In this document: piece by piece, positions 1 through 8,524 of the stretch | Layout: each line of letters starts with the position of its first letter | How positions within the stretch are numbered: the stretch's first letter is position 1 | NCBI RefSeq assembly: GCF_003478035.1 | Contig: NZ_QUEP01000001.1 | Coordinates: forward strand, 310,001 to 374,000 | Origin: Clostridium sp. OF03-18AA | Lineage (GTDB): Bacteria > Bacillota > Clostridia > Lachnospirales > Lachnospiraceae | Length of the DNA stretch: 64,000 nucleotides | Direction: 5' to 3' | The notes under the pieces: generated by a model | Databases searched by the model: none | The model's input: the letters and a program-made list of their open reading frames with translations, nothing else | Told to the model about the DNA's origin: nothing | Program-made: the position numbers and the translations under genes

Positions 1-268
1 CCAATGTGTCCGCATCTATGGTTTGGACGGAATTTTGCCACAAAGTCTTAGATGTGTGACAACGAAAACGTAAGAAGTTCTTAATAAAAAAAGAGGGAAA
101 TTGTAGTATACTTGGTACGTCTTAAAGAAAAGGGATGTTTATGCCGAAGCTTTGGAGAGACATTGGATGGAGAATGCAGTTTACGATCGATATTCAGATG
201 ATAGAAGCCTCAAGGTTATGACTTTTGGCAGGAAAAAAGACGTATGAAAAGAGAAAGGCGGTTTTAGA

Positions 269-1291
269 ATGTTTCAGAAAAAATTTCGATATATGACAGC
301 GCTTCTCGCAGCGCTTATGATCACACAGGGCAGTTTTACAGCTTTTGCGGATGAGACTCCGGTTGGACCGGGATACGAGGACCAGAATAAGGCCTCCACG
401 GATACCACGACAAGTGATCCGGCAAGTGCATGGAAAAAGGTCAACGGTGTTTACGTAGACGCGAATGGAAAAAATATGGACGGGGCGCTTCTTCGCGGCA
501 TCAGCGTTTCCAAATGGCAGGGCGATATCGACTGGGCGAAGGTTGCAGCGGATGATGTCTCCTTTGCGTATATTCGTATGGGATCCTTTGGATATGAAGG
601 ACAGTATACCATGGACGAATATTATGAGAAAAATATGAAAGGGGCTTCCGCAAACGGAGTTCAGGCGGCCCCGTATGTGTTCCTCCAGACCCGGACCGTC
701 GATGAGGCAAAAGCGGCAGCAAAATATACTCTGGAAAAGATGTCCGGATATACGGTAAAATATCCGGTTGCCGTGGATGTGGAATCAAAATATATTCTGG
801 ACTATTTATCAGTGCAGGATCTGACAAATGTGGTAAACTCGTTCTGTGACACGATCGCTGCGGCCGGATATACCCCGATCGTTTACAGTGATTACAGCAA
901 GTTTACGAACGAGATGGATACAAACCAGATCAAATATGATCTCTGGCTTGCGAGATATGGCGCGGACGGACAGTATCAGGGCCGTACGATCTGGCAGTGC
1001 ACAGATAAGGGACGTGTAAACGGGATCAACGGAAATGTCTGCCTGGAATTCGCATATAAAGACTATGCTCCGAAGGCTGCACAGGGAACCGCGATCGACA
1101 GCGGTGAATGGAAGCAAGAAGGCGGAAAATGGTATTTCTACTGCGATGGCGGAAGAATGAGCGGCTGGGTAAATCCGGACGGCTACTGGTACTATCTTGA
1201 TCCTGCAGAGTTAGGTGCGATGGTGACAGGAACGACGAAGAACATTGACGGTGTGGATTATACCTTCAATGCGAGCGGTGTGATGCAGTAA
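269..1291 (+). CDS. Secreted GH25 lysozyme with C-terminal choline-binding-like wall repeats
   Basis: This is a peptidoglycan muramidase of glycoside hydrolase family 25, probably acting at the cell wall. Residues 1-27 form a signal peptide (basic MFQKKFR, hydrophobic core, then AFA-DE). The GH25 domain starts near residue 76 with GISVSKWQGDIDW and contains the DVE motif at about 170-172 that carries the catalytic acids of the family. The last 60 residues (GEWKQEGGKWYFYCDGG, MSGWV, GYWYYLD) look like aromatic wall-binding repeats. An AAAGGCGG-like site precedes the ATG. It stands alone with a terminator-like hairpin downstream. Family assignment is firm; the physiological role (wall turnover or bacteriolysis) is inferred. 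Confidence 0.93.
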   Translation: MFQKKFRYMTALLAALMITQGSFTAFADETPVGPGYEDQNKASTDTTTSDPASAWKKVNGVYVDANGKNMDGALLRGISVSKWQGDIDWAKVAADDVSFAYIRMGSFGYEGQYTMDEYYEKNMKGASANGVQAAPYVFLQTRTVDEAKAAAKYTLEKMSGYTVKYPVAVDVESKYILDYLSVQDLTNVVNSFCDTIAAAGYTPIVYSDYSKFTNEMDTNQIKYDLWLARYGADGQYQGRTIWQCTDKGRVNGINGNVCLEFAYKDYAPKAAQGTAIDSGEWKQEGGKWYFYCDGGRMSGWVNPDGYWYYLDPAELGAMVTGTTKNIDGVDYTFNASGVMQ

Positions 1292-1460
1292 GGGAAAAAA
1301 GGTCCTTTCTGACCTGCAGCTTCCGTTTTTGGCGGACAGGCAGTTAGGACAAGGATTCTGCCGGGCAAGAGAAATCTCCCATACATGGGAAAGTACCGCG
1401 AGTCCGGCGGAAAGTCTGAGAATAGCGTTCAGCAAAAGGATATAGGATAAAGAATAAAGG

Positions 1461-1516
1461 AAAAAGAAGAGCAGGAACAAGACTTTTTGAGGAGCCATGT
1501 TCCTGTTCTTCTTTTA
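1461..1516. terminator. Bidirectional hairpin terminator between convergent genes
   Basis: The arms AAAGAAGAGCAGGAACA and TGTTCCTGTTCTTCTTTT pair with one mismatch across a 20-nt loop and are A-rich/T-rich outside. The hairpin lies between the lysozyme gene and the convergent deacylase gene and overlaps the latter's stop codon, so it can serve both. Confidence 0.7.
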
Positions 1517-2110
1517 CTCTTCCCAAGGAAGATCCACGATCGTCGGTTCATGGTGAACGGCCGGGAGAAATTTTTCGAGAATATCGGATGTTTTGATCTT
1601 CAGGCTGCTGGTGTTGATGCATGGATGGCAGCCGAAAGATTCGTCCTTTAAGACATCGGAGTCGATCAGAAGTTTTACATGACCTTCCGGATCGTTCATA
1701 AGTCCCATCACACTGACGGAACCGGGAGTCAGCTTTAAATATTCCTTCATGTGATCATCATCTGCGAAGGAGAGTCGGGCGGAGCCGATCTGCTTTGAGA
1801 GGACTTTTGTCTTGAATTTTTTGTGGCCCGGCATCAGAAGAAGATAAAATTTCGTCTTCTGCGCATTGCAGAGAAAGAGATTCTTGCAGATGTGGATCCC
1901 GAGGATCTCGTCAACACCGTTGCAGGCATCGATCGTGAATGCGGCTTCGTGGTCGACGCGGGTGTAGGGGATATTCAAGGAGTCGAGAAGATCGTAAGTG
2001 CGGATCTCTGTCTCAAGACGTCCGGAACAATCTTTCGGACGGCCTGTCTCGGCGACAGGGGATGGAGTGGAAGCTGGCTGAGCAGTGTCGTGATTGCATG
2101 TGTTTTCCAT
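1514..2110 (-). CDS. YbaK/ProX-type aminoacyl-tRNA deacylase (editing domain) protein
   Basis: A 198-residue protein with a YbaK/aminoacyl-tRNA synthetase-associated domain. The core runs from about residue 35 (ETEIRTYDLLDSLNIPYTRVDHEAAFT) through HICKNLFLCNAQKTKFYLLLMPG, where the K in ICKNLFL is the conserved lysine of the family, to the C-terminal GCHPCINTSSLKI stretch. These proteins hydrolyse mischarged tRNA such as Ala-tRNA(Pro) in trans. The N-terminal 30 residues are not conserved and the true start may be further in. Family assignment is confident; the exact substrate is inferred from the ProX-like layout. Confidence 0.88.
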   Translation of the reverse strand: MENTCNHDTAQPASTPSPVAETGRPKDCSGRLETEIRTYDLLDSLNIPYTRVDHEAAFTIDACNGVDEILGIHICKNLFLCNAQKTKFYLLLMPGHKKFKTKVLSKQIGSARLSFADDDHMKEYLKLTPGSVSVMGLMNDPEGHVKLLIDSDVLKDESFGCHPCINTSSLKIKTSDILEKFLPAVHHEPTIVDLPWEE

Positions 2111-2397
2111 GAGTGTATGTCCTTTCTGTCTGAGTAAAAATGCTGTGTTTCATGATCCTGCCGCCGTGCGCAGGCAGTGGATGCCGGATAAAGTGATGAA
2201 ACTTATGTAAAATCATGTAGAATAATCCGGGGAAAAAAGCTATACTTTATGTGATATTATAATCAGGTGTGTTGGGAGAATCAAGGGAAATGTCTGCAAA
2301 GGGTAAGATTCTGTGAACCTGGGATGTCAATACAGGCATTTCAGGACATAGGGGAAGCCGGATAAAAGATAGAAAAAGAGAATGGAGAAAACAAGAG
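2111..2397. other. Intergenic region between divergent genes
   Basis: It separates the deacylase gene (minus) from rlmD (plus) and must hold both promoters. A TATACT and a TATTATAAT stretch lie at about 2240-2262. I cannot assign -35 boxes with confidence and see no gene. Confidence 0.4.
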
Positions 2398-3795
2398 ATG
2401 GAAAATAGAGAAAACCGGGATAAGAAGATGAAGAAAATGAGTGAAAAGAGAGAGTGGACAAACGGGACCGGAAGAACAAACCGGAAATCCGGAGAAATGA
2501 TGAATACCCGGGCACGGAGAGATCAGAATAACGGGAAATCGGGGAAAAACGGAGGAAAACCATGGACTTCCACAGAAAAAACGTTGAAATCCATGGATAA
2601 AAAATCAGCCGTGCAGGTTACAGAACATCATGGACATGCAGCGAAAAAGAATTCTCTCTGCCCGCATTTTAAATCCTGCGGCGGGTGTCAGTATCTGGAC
2701 ATGCCGTATGAGAAGCAGCTAGAGCACAAAAAGAAAGAGGTTGCAGACCTTCTCCGCCCGTTCTGCAAGGTCGAGACGATCATCGGCATGGACGATCCGT
2801 TCCATTACAGAAATAAGGTTCATGCGGTGATGGCGAGAGACCGGAAAGGCAGGATCATTTCCGGAGTCTACAAAGAGGGAACACACACGGTTCTGCCGGT
2901 AGAAACATGTCTGATCGAGAATAAAAAGGCGGATGAGATCATCGCAACAATCCGTGAACTTCTTCCGTCGTTCAAGATGAAGGTATTTGATGAGGACACC
3001 GGATATGGCTTCCTCCGCCATGTTCTGGTGCGAACAGCCCATGCGACAGGGGAGATCATGGTGGTCCTGATCACGGCATCGCCGGTATTCCCTTCAAAGA
3101 ATAACTTTGTGAAAGCGCTGAGAAAAGTCCATCCGGAGATCACGACCGTAGTCCAGAATGTAAACGACCGGAACACCAGCATGGTGCTCGGAGAGAAGGA
3201 GCATGTCCTCTACGGACCGGGATTTATCGTGGATGTTCTCTGCGGGGAAAAATTCCGGATCTCCTCAAAATCCTTCTATCAGATCAATCCGGTCCAGACG
3301 GAGAAACTCTATAACCTGGCGATCGAGGCAGCAGGCCTTACCGGAAAAGAACTGGTCGTTGACGCCTATTGCGGGATCGGAACGATCGGGATCGTTGCGG
3401 CATCAGCGGCAAAAGAAGTGATCGGCGTTGAGTTAAATAAGGACGCTGTCCGGGATGCAGTCACAAACGCGAAGGTAAACGGTGAGAAAAATATCCGTTT
3501 TTACAACAACGATGCCGGAAAATTCATGGTCCAGATGGCATCCCAGAATGCCCACGCCGACGTCGTCTTCATGGATCCGCCAAGAAGTGGAAGCACCGAA
3601 GAATTCATGGACGCCGTCGCGATCTTAAACCCGGACCGCGTCGTGTATGTCTCCTGCAATCCGGAGACGCTGGCGAGAGATCTGGCGTATTTTAAAAAGA
3701 AAGGATATCGGGCGGAGAAGGCCTGGGCGGTGGATCAGTTTCCGATGACCGGGCACTGTGAAACAGTCTGCCTTCTGTCAAGAAGATCCCAATAA
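2398..3795 (+). CDS. rlmD: 23S rRNA (uracil-5-)-methyltransferase RlmD/RumA
   Basis: SAM-dependent methyltransferase that makes 5-methyluridine in 23S rRNA. Iron-sulfur cysteines are visible as CPHFKSCGGC (C88, C94, C97) with a fourth Cys further on. The SAM-binding motif DAYCGIGTIGI lies near residue 322, the DPPRSG motif near 399, and the catalytic Cys420 in VYVSCNPETLARD. The first 80 residues are a basic, low-complexity extension, so the true start may lie downstream of 2398. The protein ends at GHCETVCLLSRRSQ, where many related clostridial enzymes continue with a roughly 100-residue tail; two detached copies of such a tail lie at 10495-10845 and 19043-19387. This gene is a known insertion site for integrative elements. 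Confidence 0.95.
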   Translation: MENRENRDKKMKKMSEKREWTNGTGRTNRKSGEMMNTRARRDQNNGKSGKNGGKPWTSTEKTLKSMDKKSAVQVTEHHGHAAKKNSLCPHFKSCGGCQYLDMPYEKQLEHKKKEVADLLRPFCKVETIIGMDDPFHYRNKVHAVMARDRKGRIISGVYKEGTHTVLPVETCLIENKKADEIIATIRELLPSFKMKVFDEDTGYGFLRHVLVRTAHATGEIMVVLITASPVFPSKNNFVKALRKVHPEITTVVQNVNDRNTSMVLGEKEHVLYGPGFIVDVLCGEKFRISSKSFYQINPVQTEKLYNLAIEAAGLTGKELVVDAYCGIGTIGIVAASAAKEVIGVELNKDAVRDAVTNAKVNGEKNIRFYNNDAGKFMVQMASQNAHADVVFMDPPRSGSTEEFMDAVAILNPDRVVYVSCNPETLARDLAYFKKKGYRAEKAWAVDQFPMTGHCETVCLLSRRSQ

Positions 3796-3928
3796 ATCAA
3801 AGGTTTCTGCGATTTTGGAAGAAAAATGGATGTGTGTTTCTGTTTCCATAGAGTGATGATATAATCGGATGTTTACCCCAGGGGATAGGCTTGGGAAAAT
3901 GGGAGATATATATTTTGGCGAAAGGATA

Positions 3929-3942
3929 CTTTTTCGCAAAAG
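3929..3942. repeat. Subterminal motif of the defence module, left copy
   Basis: CTTTTTCGCAAAAG, a near-palindrome, lies about 135 bp after the rlmD stop. A close match, CCTTTTCGCAAAAGG, lies at 10440-10454 just before the first detached RlmD tail. Possibly end sequences of one mobile module; not proven. Confidence 0.35.
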
Positions 3943-3973
3943 AGACAAAAGTAACAGAGGAGGAATAAGTTTT

Positions 3974-5563
3974 ATGCCGAGAGTAGGAATTACTGCATAT
4001 GATTTGTTAATTTCATGCCCGGGTGATGTGAATCAGTTTACGGATATTATTAGAGAATGTGTGGGTAATTTTAATAGAGTATATGGAAATATTAATAATA
4101 TGGAAATTGTTACAAAGCACTGGTCAACAGATAGTTATCCGCAATCTGGGGACAAACCACAGGAACTACTGAATAAACAATTTGTTCGGGAGTGTGATGC
4201 AGCAGTTGCTATATTTTGGACAAAATTTGGTACACCGACAGATAGATATGGTTCAGGAACAGAAGAAGAAATTGAAGAAATGCTATCTTCAAATAAACAA
4301 GTATTCATGTATTTTTTGGATGCACCTGTAAATCCATCTAGTGTAGATATGGAACAATATAAGAAAGTGCAAGCATTCAAAGAGAAGTACAAAGATAGAG
4401 GAATCTATTTTATAGTAAGAGATGAACAGGAATTACGACAGTTATTTACGAATCATTTAGGGATGCATTTTTTACCACTAGCGGTAGGTGGGAAAAACTC
4501 ATTTGAAAAAAAAGCAAGCCCAGTTCTTAAAATTAAGGCGGCATCTCAGCAGGAAGATAAAGATGCAATTGTGGAGTATTCTGAATTTTCTGAATGCAAA
4601 CTGGTAAAGGATAAAAAGAAAAGTATTATTTCAAAAATTACCTTGTTGCAGCAAGGATATTTGGAAGCTAGAGAAGAAAAACCTTCTGAAGCTATTGAAA
4701 AAAAAGAGAACTCGTTATTAATCAATTCACCTGATTTAAATAAGTTGTTAGGAAAGTCGGATTTAATGTCAGGGAAAATAATGGATGCTGATATTGCTGA
4801 TGAATGGAAAACTATTATTTGTGAATTTGCTAATGAGAATGGTATAGAAATTGAAGAATTTTTTTGGAATGTTGGAAATCTCAAAAAAAGGGTATCTTTG
4901 ATTGTTCCTTTTTATGGAGGTGGTGGTACAACTTTAGAAGGTAGTGAGGAAGAGAAAAAACGTTACGAAACCATAGAAGATTTGTATTGGGCTATTGTTG
5001 ATTATAATGAATATATGACTTTTTTTGGGAAAGTAGATCAACAAGGGTTAGTGGATTTAACTGTGGCTAATGTTGGAAATACATTTGATGAAGATATTGA
5101 CGTAAAAATAATTATTAAGAAAAATCATATTTGCAAAACGAAAGATATAGCCATTCCAGAAATTAATATCATTGAAGATATATTGGAAATGAGATTTTTA
5201 GGATATGCATATAAAATTAAATGCAATGATGTTATTGTTGAATATACAGGATATCCATCAGAAAAACCAAGAATGGATTATAAGTTTACTGAAAATCCAT
5301 TTAACAGACCATCGGTGCAAGAACATTATAATAGAAACAAAGACGAATATTCAGAAGAGTTAAATAGAATTTTTTGTTATGAGTATTATCAAAGAGATGA
5401 TGTAGATATTTTGATATTCCATATCAATTATCTCAAGCATAATACTGTAATGGCATTTCCTTCAGTGCTAGTTTTTAAAGAAATTCCGGATTCCATTGAT
5501 TATGAAATTTCTTCAAAGTATATTGAGGAAGTTGTAAAAGGAACTATAAAGATTCAAAAATGA
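3974..5563 (+). CDS. DUF4062-like (TIR-fold-like) putative defence protein
   Basis: The start at 3974 (MPRVGITAYDLLISCPGDV) follows GAGGAGG at 3957-3963; an in-frame upstream ATG at 3869 lacks a site. The protein has 529 residues. Residues 1-165 resemble DUF4062: YDLLISCPGDV, then SYPQSGDKPQELLNKQ, then AIFWTKFGTPTDRYGSGTEEEIE. In this fold the W-x-R/K-x-GTPT and SGTxEEIE pieces line a nucleotide-like pocket. Residues 280-529 are beta-rich and unrecognised, and could be the sensor. It is AT-rich, is the first gene of the island, and overlaps the next reading frame by 4 nt. DUF4062 is common in STAND-type and phage-defence proteins, so a defence role is inferred from domain and context only. 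Confidence 0.65.
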   Translation: MPRVGITAYDLLISCPGDVNQFTDIIRECVGNFNRVYGNINNMEIVTKHWSTDSYPQSGDKPQELLNKQFVRECDAAVAIFWTKFGTPTDRYGSGTEEEIEEMLSSNKQVFMYFLDAPVNPSSVDMEQYKKVQAFKEKYKDRGIYFIVRDEQELRQLFTNHLGMHFLPLAVGGKNSFEKKASPVLKIKAASQQEDKDAIVEYSEFSECKLVKDKKKSIISKITLLQQGYLEAREEKPSEAIEKKENSLLINSPDLNKLLGKSDLMSGKIMDADIADEWKTIICEFANENGIEIEEFFWNVGNLKKRVSLIVPFYGGGGTTLEGSEEEKKRYETIEDLYWAIVDYNEYMTFFGKVDQQGLVDLTVANVGNTFDEDIDVKIIIKKNHICKTKDIAIPEINIIEDILEMRFLGYAYKIKCNDVIVEYTGYPSEKPRMDYKFTENPFNRPSVQEHYNRNKDEYSEELNRIFCYEYYQRDDVDILIFHINYLKHNTVMAFPSVLVFKEIPDSIDYEISSKYIEEVVKGTIKIQK

Positions 5564-6750
5564 GGCTGTTTCAAAAACAAAGCTTCAACCGTATGATTGC
5601 TGATTGCAGGGCAGGGAAAATTGACATGATTATTACCAAGTCCATTTCCAGATTTGCAAGAAATACGCTGGATTGCTTGAACTATGTGCGAGAGTTGAAA
5701 GATTTGGGGATAGGGATTATTTTTGAAAAGGAAAATATCAATACTCTCGATGCAAAGGGGGAAGTGCTGCTTACCATTCTTTCCTCACTGGCACAGGACG
5801 AGAGCCGATCCATTTCAGAGAACTGCACATGGGGAATCCGCAGAAGGTTTGAGACAGGGAAGCACAAAATGAGTACAAAGCGTTTTCTTGGCTACGATAC
5901 GGATGAAACGGGGAAGATGGTAATCAATAGGACACAGGAGCCGATTGTGGTTCGGCTGTATCAGGAATTCATGGACGGAAAAACAACCGATTACATCAAG
6001 AGGATTTTTGAACGGGAAGGTGTGAAAAAATGGGATGGCGGTACGAAGTGGCAGTCCACAACCTTAATGAGTATGTTGGAGAATGAAAAATACAAGGGTG
6101 ATGCCTTGCTGCAGAAAAGTTATACGGTGGATTTCCTCACCAAGAAACGTACACAGAACAAAGGGGAAATTCAGATGTTTTATGTGGAGGATGATCACGA
6201 TGCCATCATCTCAAAGCGGATATGGGAATGTGTACAGCTTGAAATAAAACGCAGGAAAAAGTATCTGGAGGAGCATGGGACAAACTCCTATTCCCACCGG
6301 CCGGAAAGCAATCCATTTGCTTCCAAGATAATTTGCGGAGACTGTAATAAAGTATTTGCACGGAAAGGCTGGCGGAGCAGTACGGGAGTTGACCGTAAGG
6401 TATGGCAATGCAGTGAACGCTACAAGGTCAAAGGAGTTATGGGATGTGCCAACCGCCACGTAGAGGAAGAAACGCTGATAAAGGCTTATCTGATGGCTTG
6501 GAACGCATTGGTGGAGAACCGAGAGGATTTTATGGAGCAGTGGACGGAACAGCTGCAGAGCGAGAACCTCTTGGAAAGTTATCGGGCGGAGAAGTTCATA
6601 GAATATACCGATGGGGCAAAGCCTTTGACGGAGATGGATACGGACTTCATACTGAAAACACTGGACCACATCAAGGTTTTTGAAGATGGAACATTGTTGG
6701 TGGTCTTCCTGGACGGAACGGAGATTGAATGGAAAAATGAAGAGGAGTAA
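5560..6750 (+). pseudogene. Large serine recombinase lacking its catalytic N-terminus
   Basis: Site-specific serine recombinase (resolvase/invertase family), 396 residues left. Homology begins abruptly at SFNRMIADCRAGKIDMIITKSISRFARNT, which in intact members is about 60-70 residues into the protein. The nucleophilic serine of the lost YxRVS motif is absent, so strand exchange is not expected. The recombinase domain (RFLGYDTDETGKMVI, then a YKGDALLQKSYTVDF segment) and the zinc ribbon (ICGDCNKVF, CANRHVEE) remain. The break coincides with the end of the upstream DUF4062-like gene, so that insertion or a rearrangement probably removed the 5' end. Enzymes of this group often target rlmD. Confidence 0.85.
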
Positions 6751-6758
6751 GAAAAGAT

Positions 6759-6800
6759 GTCGATTGGGAGTTGTGATTCCTGATCGGCTTTTTTTAGTAG
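6759..6800 (+). terminator. Terminator-like hairpin upstream of Thoeris (repeat copy 1)
   Basis: GTCGATTGGGAGTTGTGATTCCTGATCGGC followed by seven T in two parts forms a stem (GTCGAT with ATCGGC). It follows the recombinase remnant. A close copy lies at 8383-8421 after the Thoeris genes. Confidence 0.6.
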
Positions 6801-6817
6801 ATTTATGTATTGGTTAC

Positions 6818-6846
6818 TTGTAATATTCTATAATTAGTGATATAAT
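6818..6846 (+). promoter_or_regulatory. Sigma-A promoter of the Thoeris operon
   Basis: TTGTAA at 6818-6823 and TATAAT at 6841-6846 are separated by exactly 17 bp. The expected start of transcription, around 6853, falls inside the CIRCE element that follows. Confidence 0.8.
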
Positions 6847-6851
6847 CCAAA

Positions 6852-6878
6852 TTAGCACTCAATGAACGAGAGTGCTAA
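6852..6878 (+). promoter_or_regulatory. CIRCE operator (HrcA-binding site) in front of Thoeris
   Basis: TTAGCACTC, nine bases, then GAGTGCTAA: a perfect match to the CIRCE consensus, the operator of the heat-shock repressor HrcA, which normally sits before groESL and hrcA-dnaK. It begins 5 bp downstream of the -10 box, where bound repressor would block initiation. The ribosome binding site AAAGGAGGA follows at 6887-6895 and thsB starts at 6904. The match is read directly; regulation by HrcA is inferred. Confidence 0.92.
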
Positions 6879-6903
6879 CAATAATAAAGGAGGATAGATC
6901 AAT

Positions 6904-7512
6904 ATGAGTAAGCAAGTATATATAAGTGCAGATTATGCAGAATACGATGGTGATCGTGATGTCGTTGAAGAGTTGAACAAATGGGGATGTGATAATCTTC
7001 ATAAGGTTGATTTTATTGATATGTCTAAAGTAGCATCAGGGAGCGTTTCAAAAGATCCTGATTGCCGCATATGCGATTTGAAACAAGAATTTAACAGACA
7101 AATTAATGCTTCATCTGCAGTTATCTTTGTTGTTGGAGATAAGACTGCATTGCGTACAGCAGGGAGTGCTTGTAAGCGTTCTGGCAATGATCAAAGTTCT
7201 TGTAATTGTACACCTTATAAACAAAATACAAATGGTACGAAACCATGTAAGGTATTTTTTACTTCTACTCCTGGTGAAAACGATGATGTGGGATGCATTA
7301 ATTCATATTCATACTTGAAACATGAATTTAAACAGACTGAGAAGAAAAATAAAACAATTATTGTGGTTTATAATTCTCTTCGAAAAGAATCAGGTTGGCT
7401 TCCTTCTTATATGAAGAATTATGAAGATAGCGCAAGACCTTTCTGGACAACAAATTATCGAGGTGATAAAGTAGGAGATTATTCATACATAAAAGAGGTG
7501 CTTGGATTTTGA
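6904..7512 (+). CDS. thsB: Thoeris type II TIR-domain protein ThsB
   Basis: A 202-residue TIR-like protein. It opens with a beta strand KQVYISADYAEYDGDRDVVEELNKWG, has a second strand ASSAVIFVVGDKTALRTAG, and carries the helix SYLKHEFKQTEKKNKTIIVVYNS, in which Glu141 matches the catalytic glutamate of TIR NADases. In type II Thoeris the TIR protein senses infection and makes histidine-ADP-ribose, which activates a membrane ThsA with a Macro domain. The next gene is exactly such a protein and overlaps this stop by 4 nt. A central Cys-rich insert (residues 90-112) is unusual. Assignment rests on the pair. Confidence 0.82.
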   Translation: MSKQVYISADYAEYDGDRDVVEELNKWGCDNLHKVDFIDMSKVASGSVSKDPDCRICDLKQEFNRQINASSAVIFVVGDKTALRTAGSACKRSGNDQSSCNCTPYKQNTNGTKPCKVFFTSTPGENDDVGCINSYSYLKHEFKQTEKKNKTIIVVYNSLRKESGWLPSYMKNYEDSARPFWTTNYRGDKVGDYSYIKEVLGF

Positions 7513-8366
7513 TTGATCTGTTAAAGAAAAGTGCGGCTTGTGCTTTTGCTATCATTTCGGCAGTTTTTACTTTCGTTCCGGAAGCTATATTTGGAAAGGT
7601 TATATTGATATCAGAAGATGTTCTTAAACAATTCACTATAGAGGGCTATACTTCAGAAATCAATATTATCGTGAATCGTGTACTTACTTTTGTAATTGTT
7701 TGGTTTATTGCAGCGTTTGGATATAAAGCGTATTTACTTTTGCGAAATAAAGTTAGTATAAAAGGGAACAATTATAAAATTACAGTAGAATATGGCGATT
7801 TGCTCAAAATGAAGAAATGTAAAAGAGTAATTAATTTTGATGAATGTTTTTCAACACATGTTGGCACTAATCCTGCTGATATAAAACCGACTTCGATTTG
7901 TGGGCAATATTTAACTGCAAATCCGAATCTAAATATTCAATCACTGTTATCAAACTCACAGCTAAAGCCGCTTAAGACTAAATCGAAATATCAGAGCAAA
8001 GAACGGTATGAATCAGGGAGAATAGTACCGAATGGGGATGACCTGTTGCTGGCATTTGCTAAACTGGATAAAAATGGATTGGGTAGATTTTTTACACGTG
8101 ATGAATATTTGGATTGCTTATCGGTATTATGGGAAGAAATAGATAAGTATTATGGGCAGAAAGATGTATGTATACCGATTTTAGGAGCTGGATTAACTCG
8201 CTTTGACGGAGGCTCAGGTGCATCTATTCCTCAGCAGGAATTGCTTGATATGATAATTTGGTCTTATAAATTAAGCTCCCATAAAATAAAATCACCTCGT
8301 AAGTTGCGCATTATATGTAGAAGAGATGAGGATTTTTCATTGGATAAAATCGATTCGCAAGCATGA
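7509..8366 (+). CDS. thsA: Thoeris type II effector ThsA (two transmembrane helices plus Macro domain)
   Basis: A 285-residue protein that starts with TTG, 8 nt after GAGGTG and overlapping the thsB stop (TTGA). Residues 7-25 and 55-77 are hydrophobic helices (FAIISAVFTFVPEAIF and LTFVIVWFIAAFGYKAYLLL). The remainder, from about 90, matches the ThsA Macro region formerly called DUF6430: FDECFSTHVG, then GRIVPNGDDLLLAFAKLD, then CIPILGAGLTRFDGG, the last resembling the Macro phosphate-binding loop. In type II Thoeris, binding of histidine-ADP-ribose by this domain triggers membrane damage and growth arrest. The TM-Macro layout next to a TIR gene makes the assignment strong. Confidence 0.85.
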   Translation: MIDLLKKSAACAFAIISAVFTFVPEAIFGKVILISEDVLKQFTIEGYTSEINIIVNRVLTFVIVWFIAAFGYKAYLLLRNKVSIKGNNYKITVEYGDLLKMKKCKRVINFDECFSTHVGTNPADIKPTSICGQYLTANPNLNIQSLLSNSQLKPLKTKSKYQSKERYESGRIVPNGDDLLLAFAKLDKNGLGRFFTRDEYLDCLSVLWEEIDKYYGQKDVCIPILGAGLTRFDGGSGASIPQQELLDMIIWSYKLSSHKIKSPRKLRIICRRDEDFSLDKIDSQA

Positions 8367-8382
8367 TGCAAGTTAAAAAAAT

Positions 8383-8421
8383 GCCGATTGGGAGTTGTAG
8401 CATTTCCGAATCGGCTTTTTC
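8383..8421 (+). terminator. Terminator downstream of Thoeris (repeat copy 2)
   Basis: GCCGATT and AATCGGC pair around an 18-nt loop and are followed by TTTTTC. The stretch GCCGATTGGGAGTTGTAG nearly repeats the one at 6759-6800, so the Thoeris cassette is bracketed by two near-identical terminators. Confidence 0.8.
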
Positions 8422-8524
8422 TTGCTCTTTGGCAGATGGTAAAATAACAGGTGATATGGTAAAATATATACTATATTTGAGAAGCTTATTTAATAGTTAG
8501 AGATAGAAAAGAGGGCGATTGGTA

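Noticed and set aside
1..268. End of an upstream gene or a promoter at the left edge
   Set aside because: No frame extends convincingly from the left edge; a TATACT lies at about 106-111 but no matching -35 box could be assigned.
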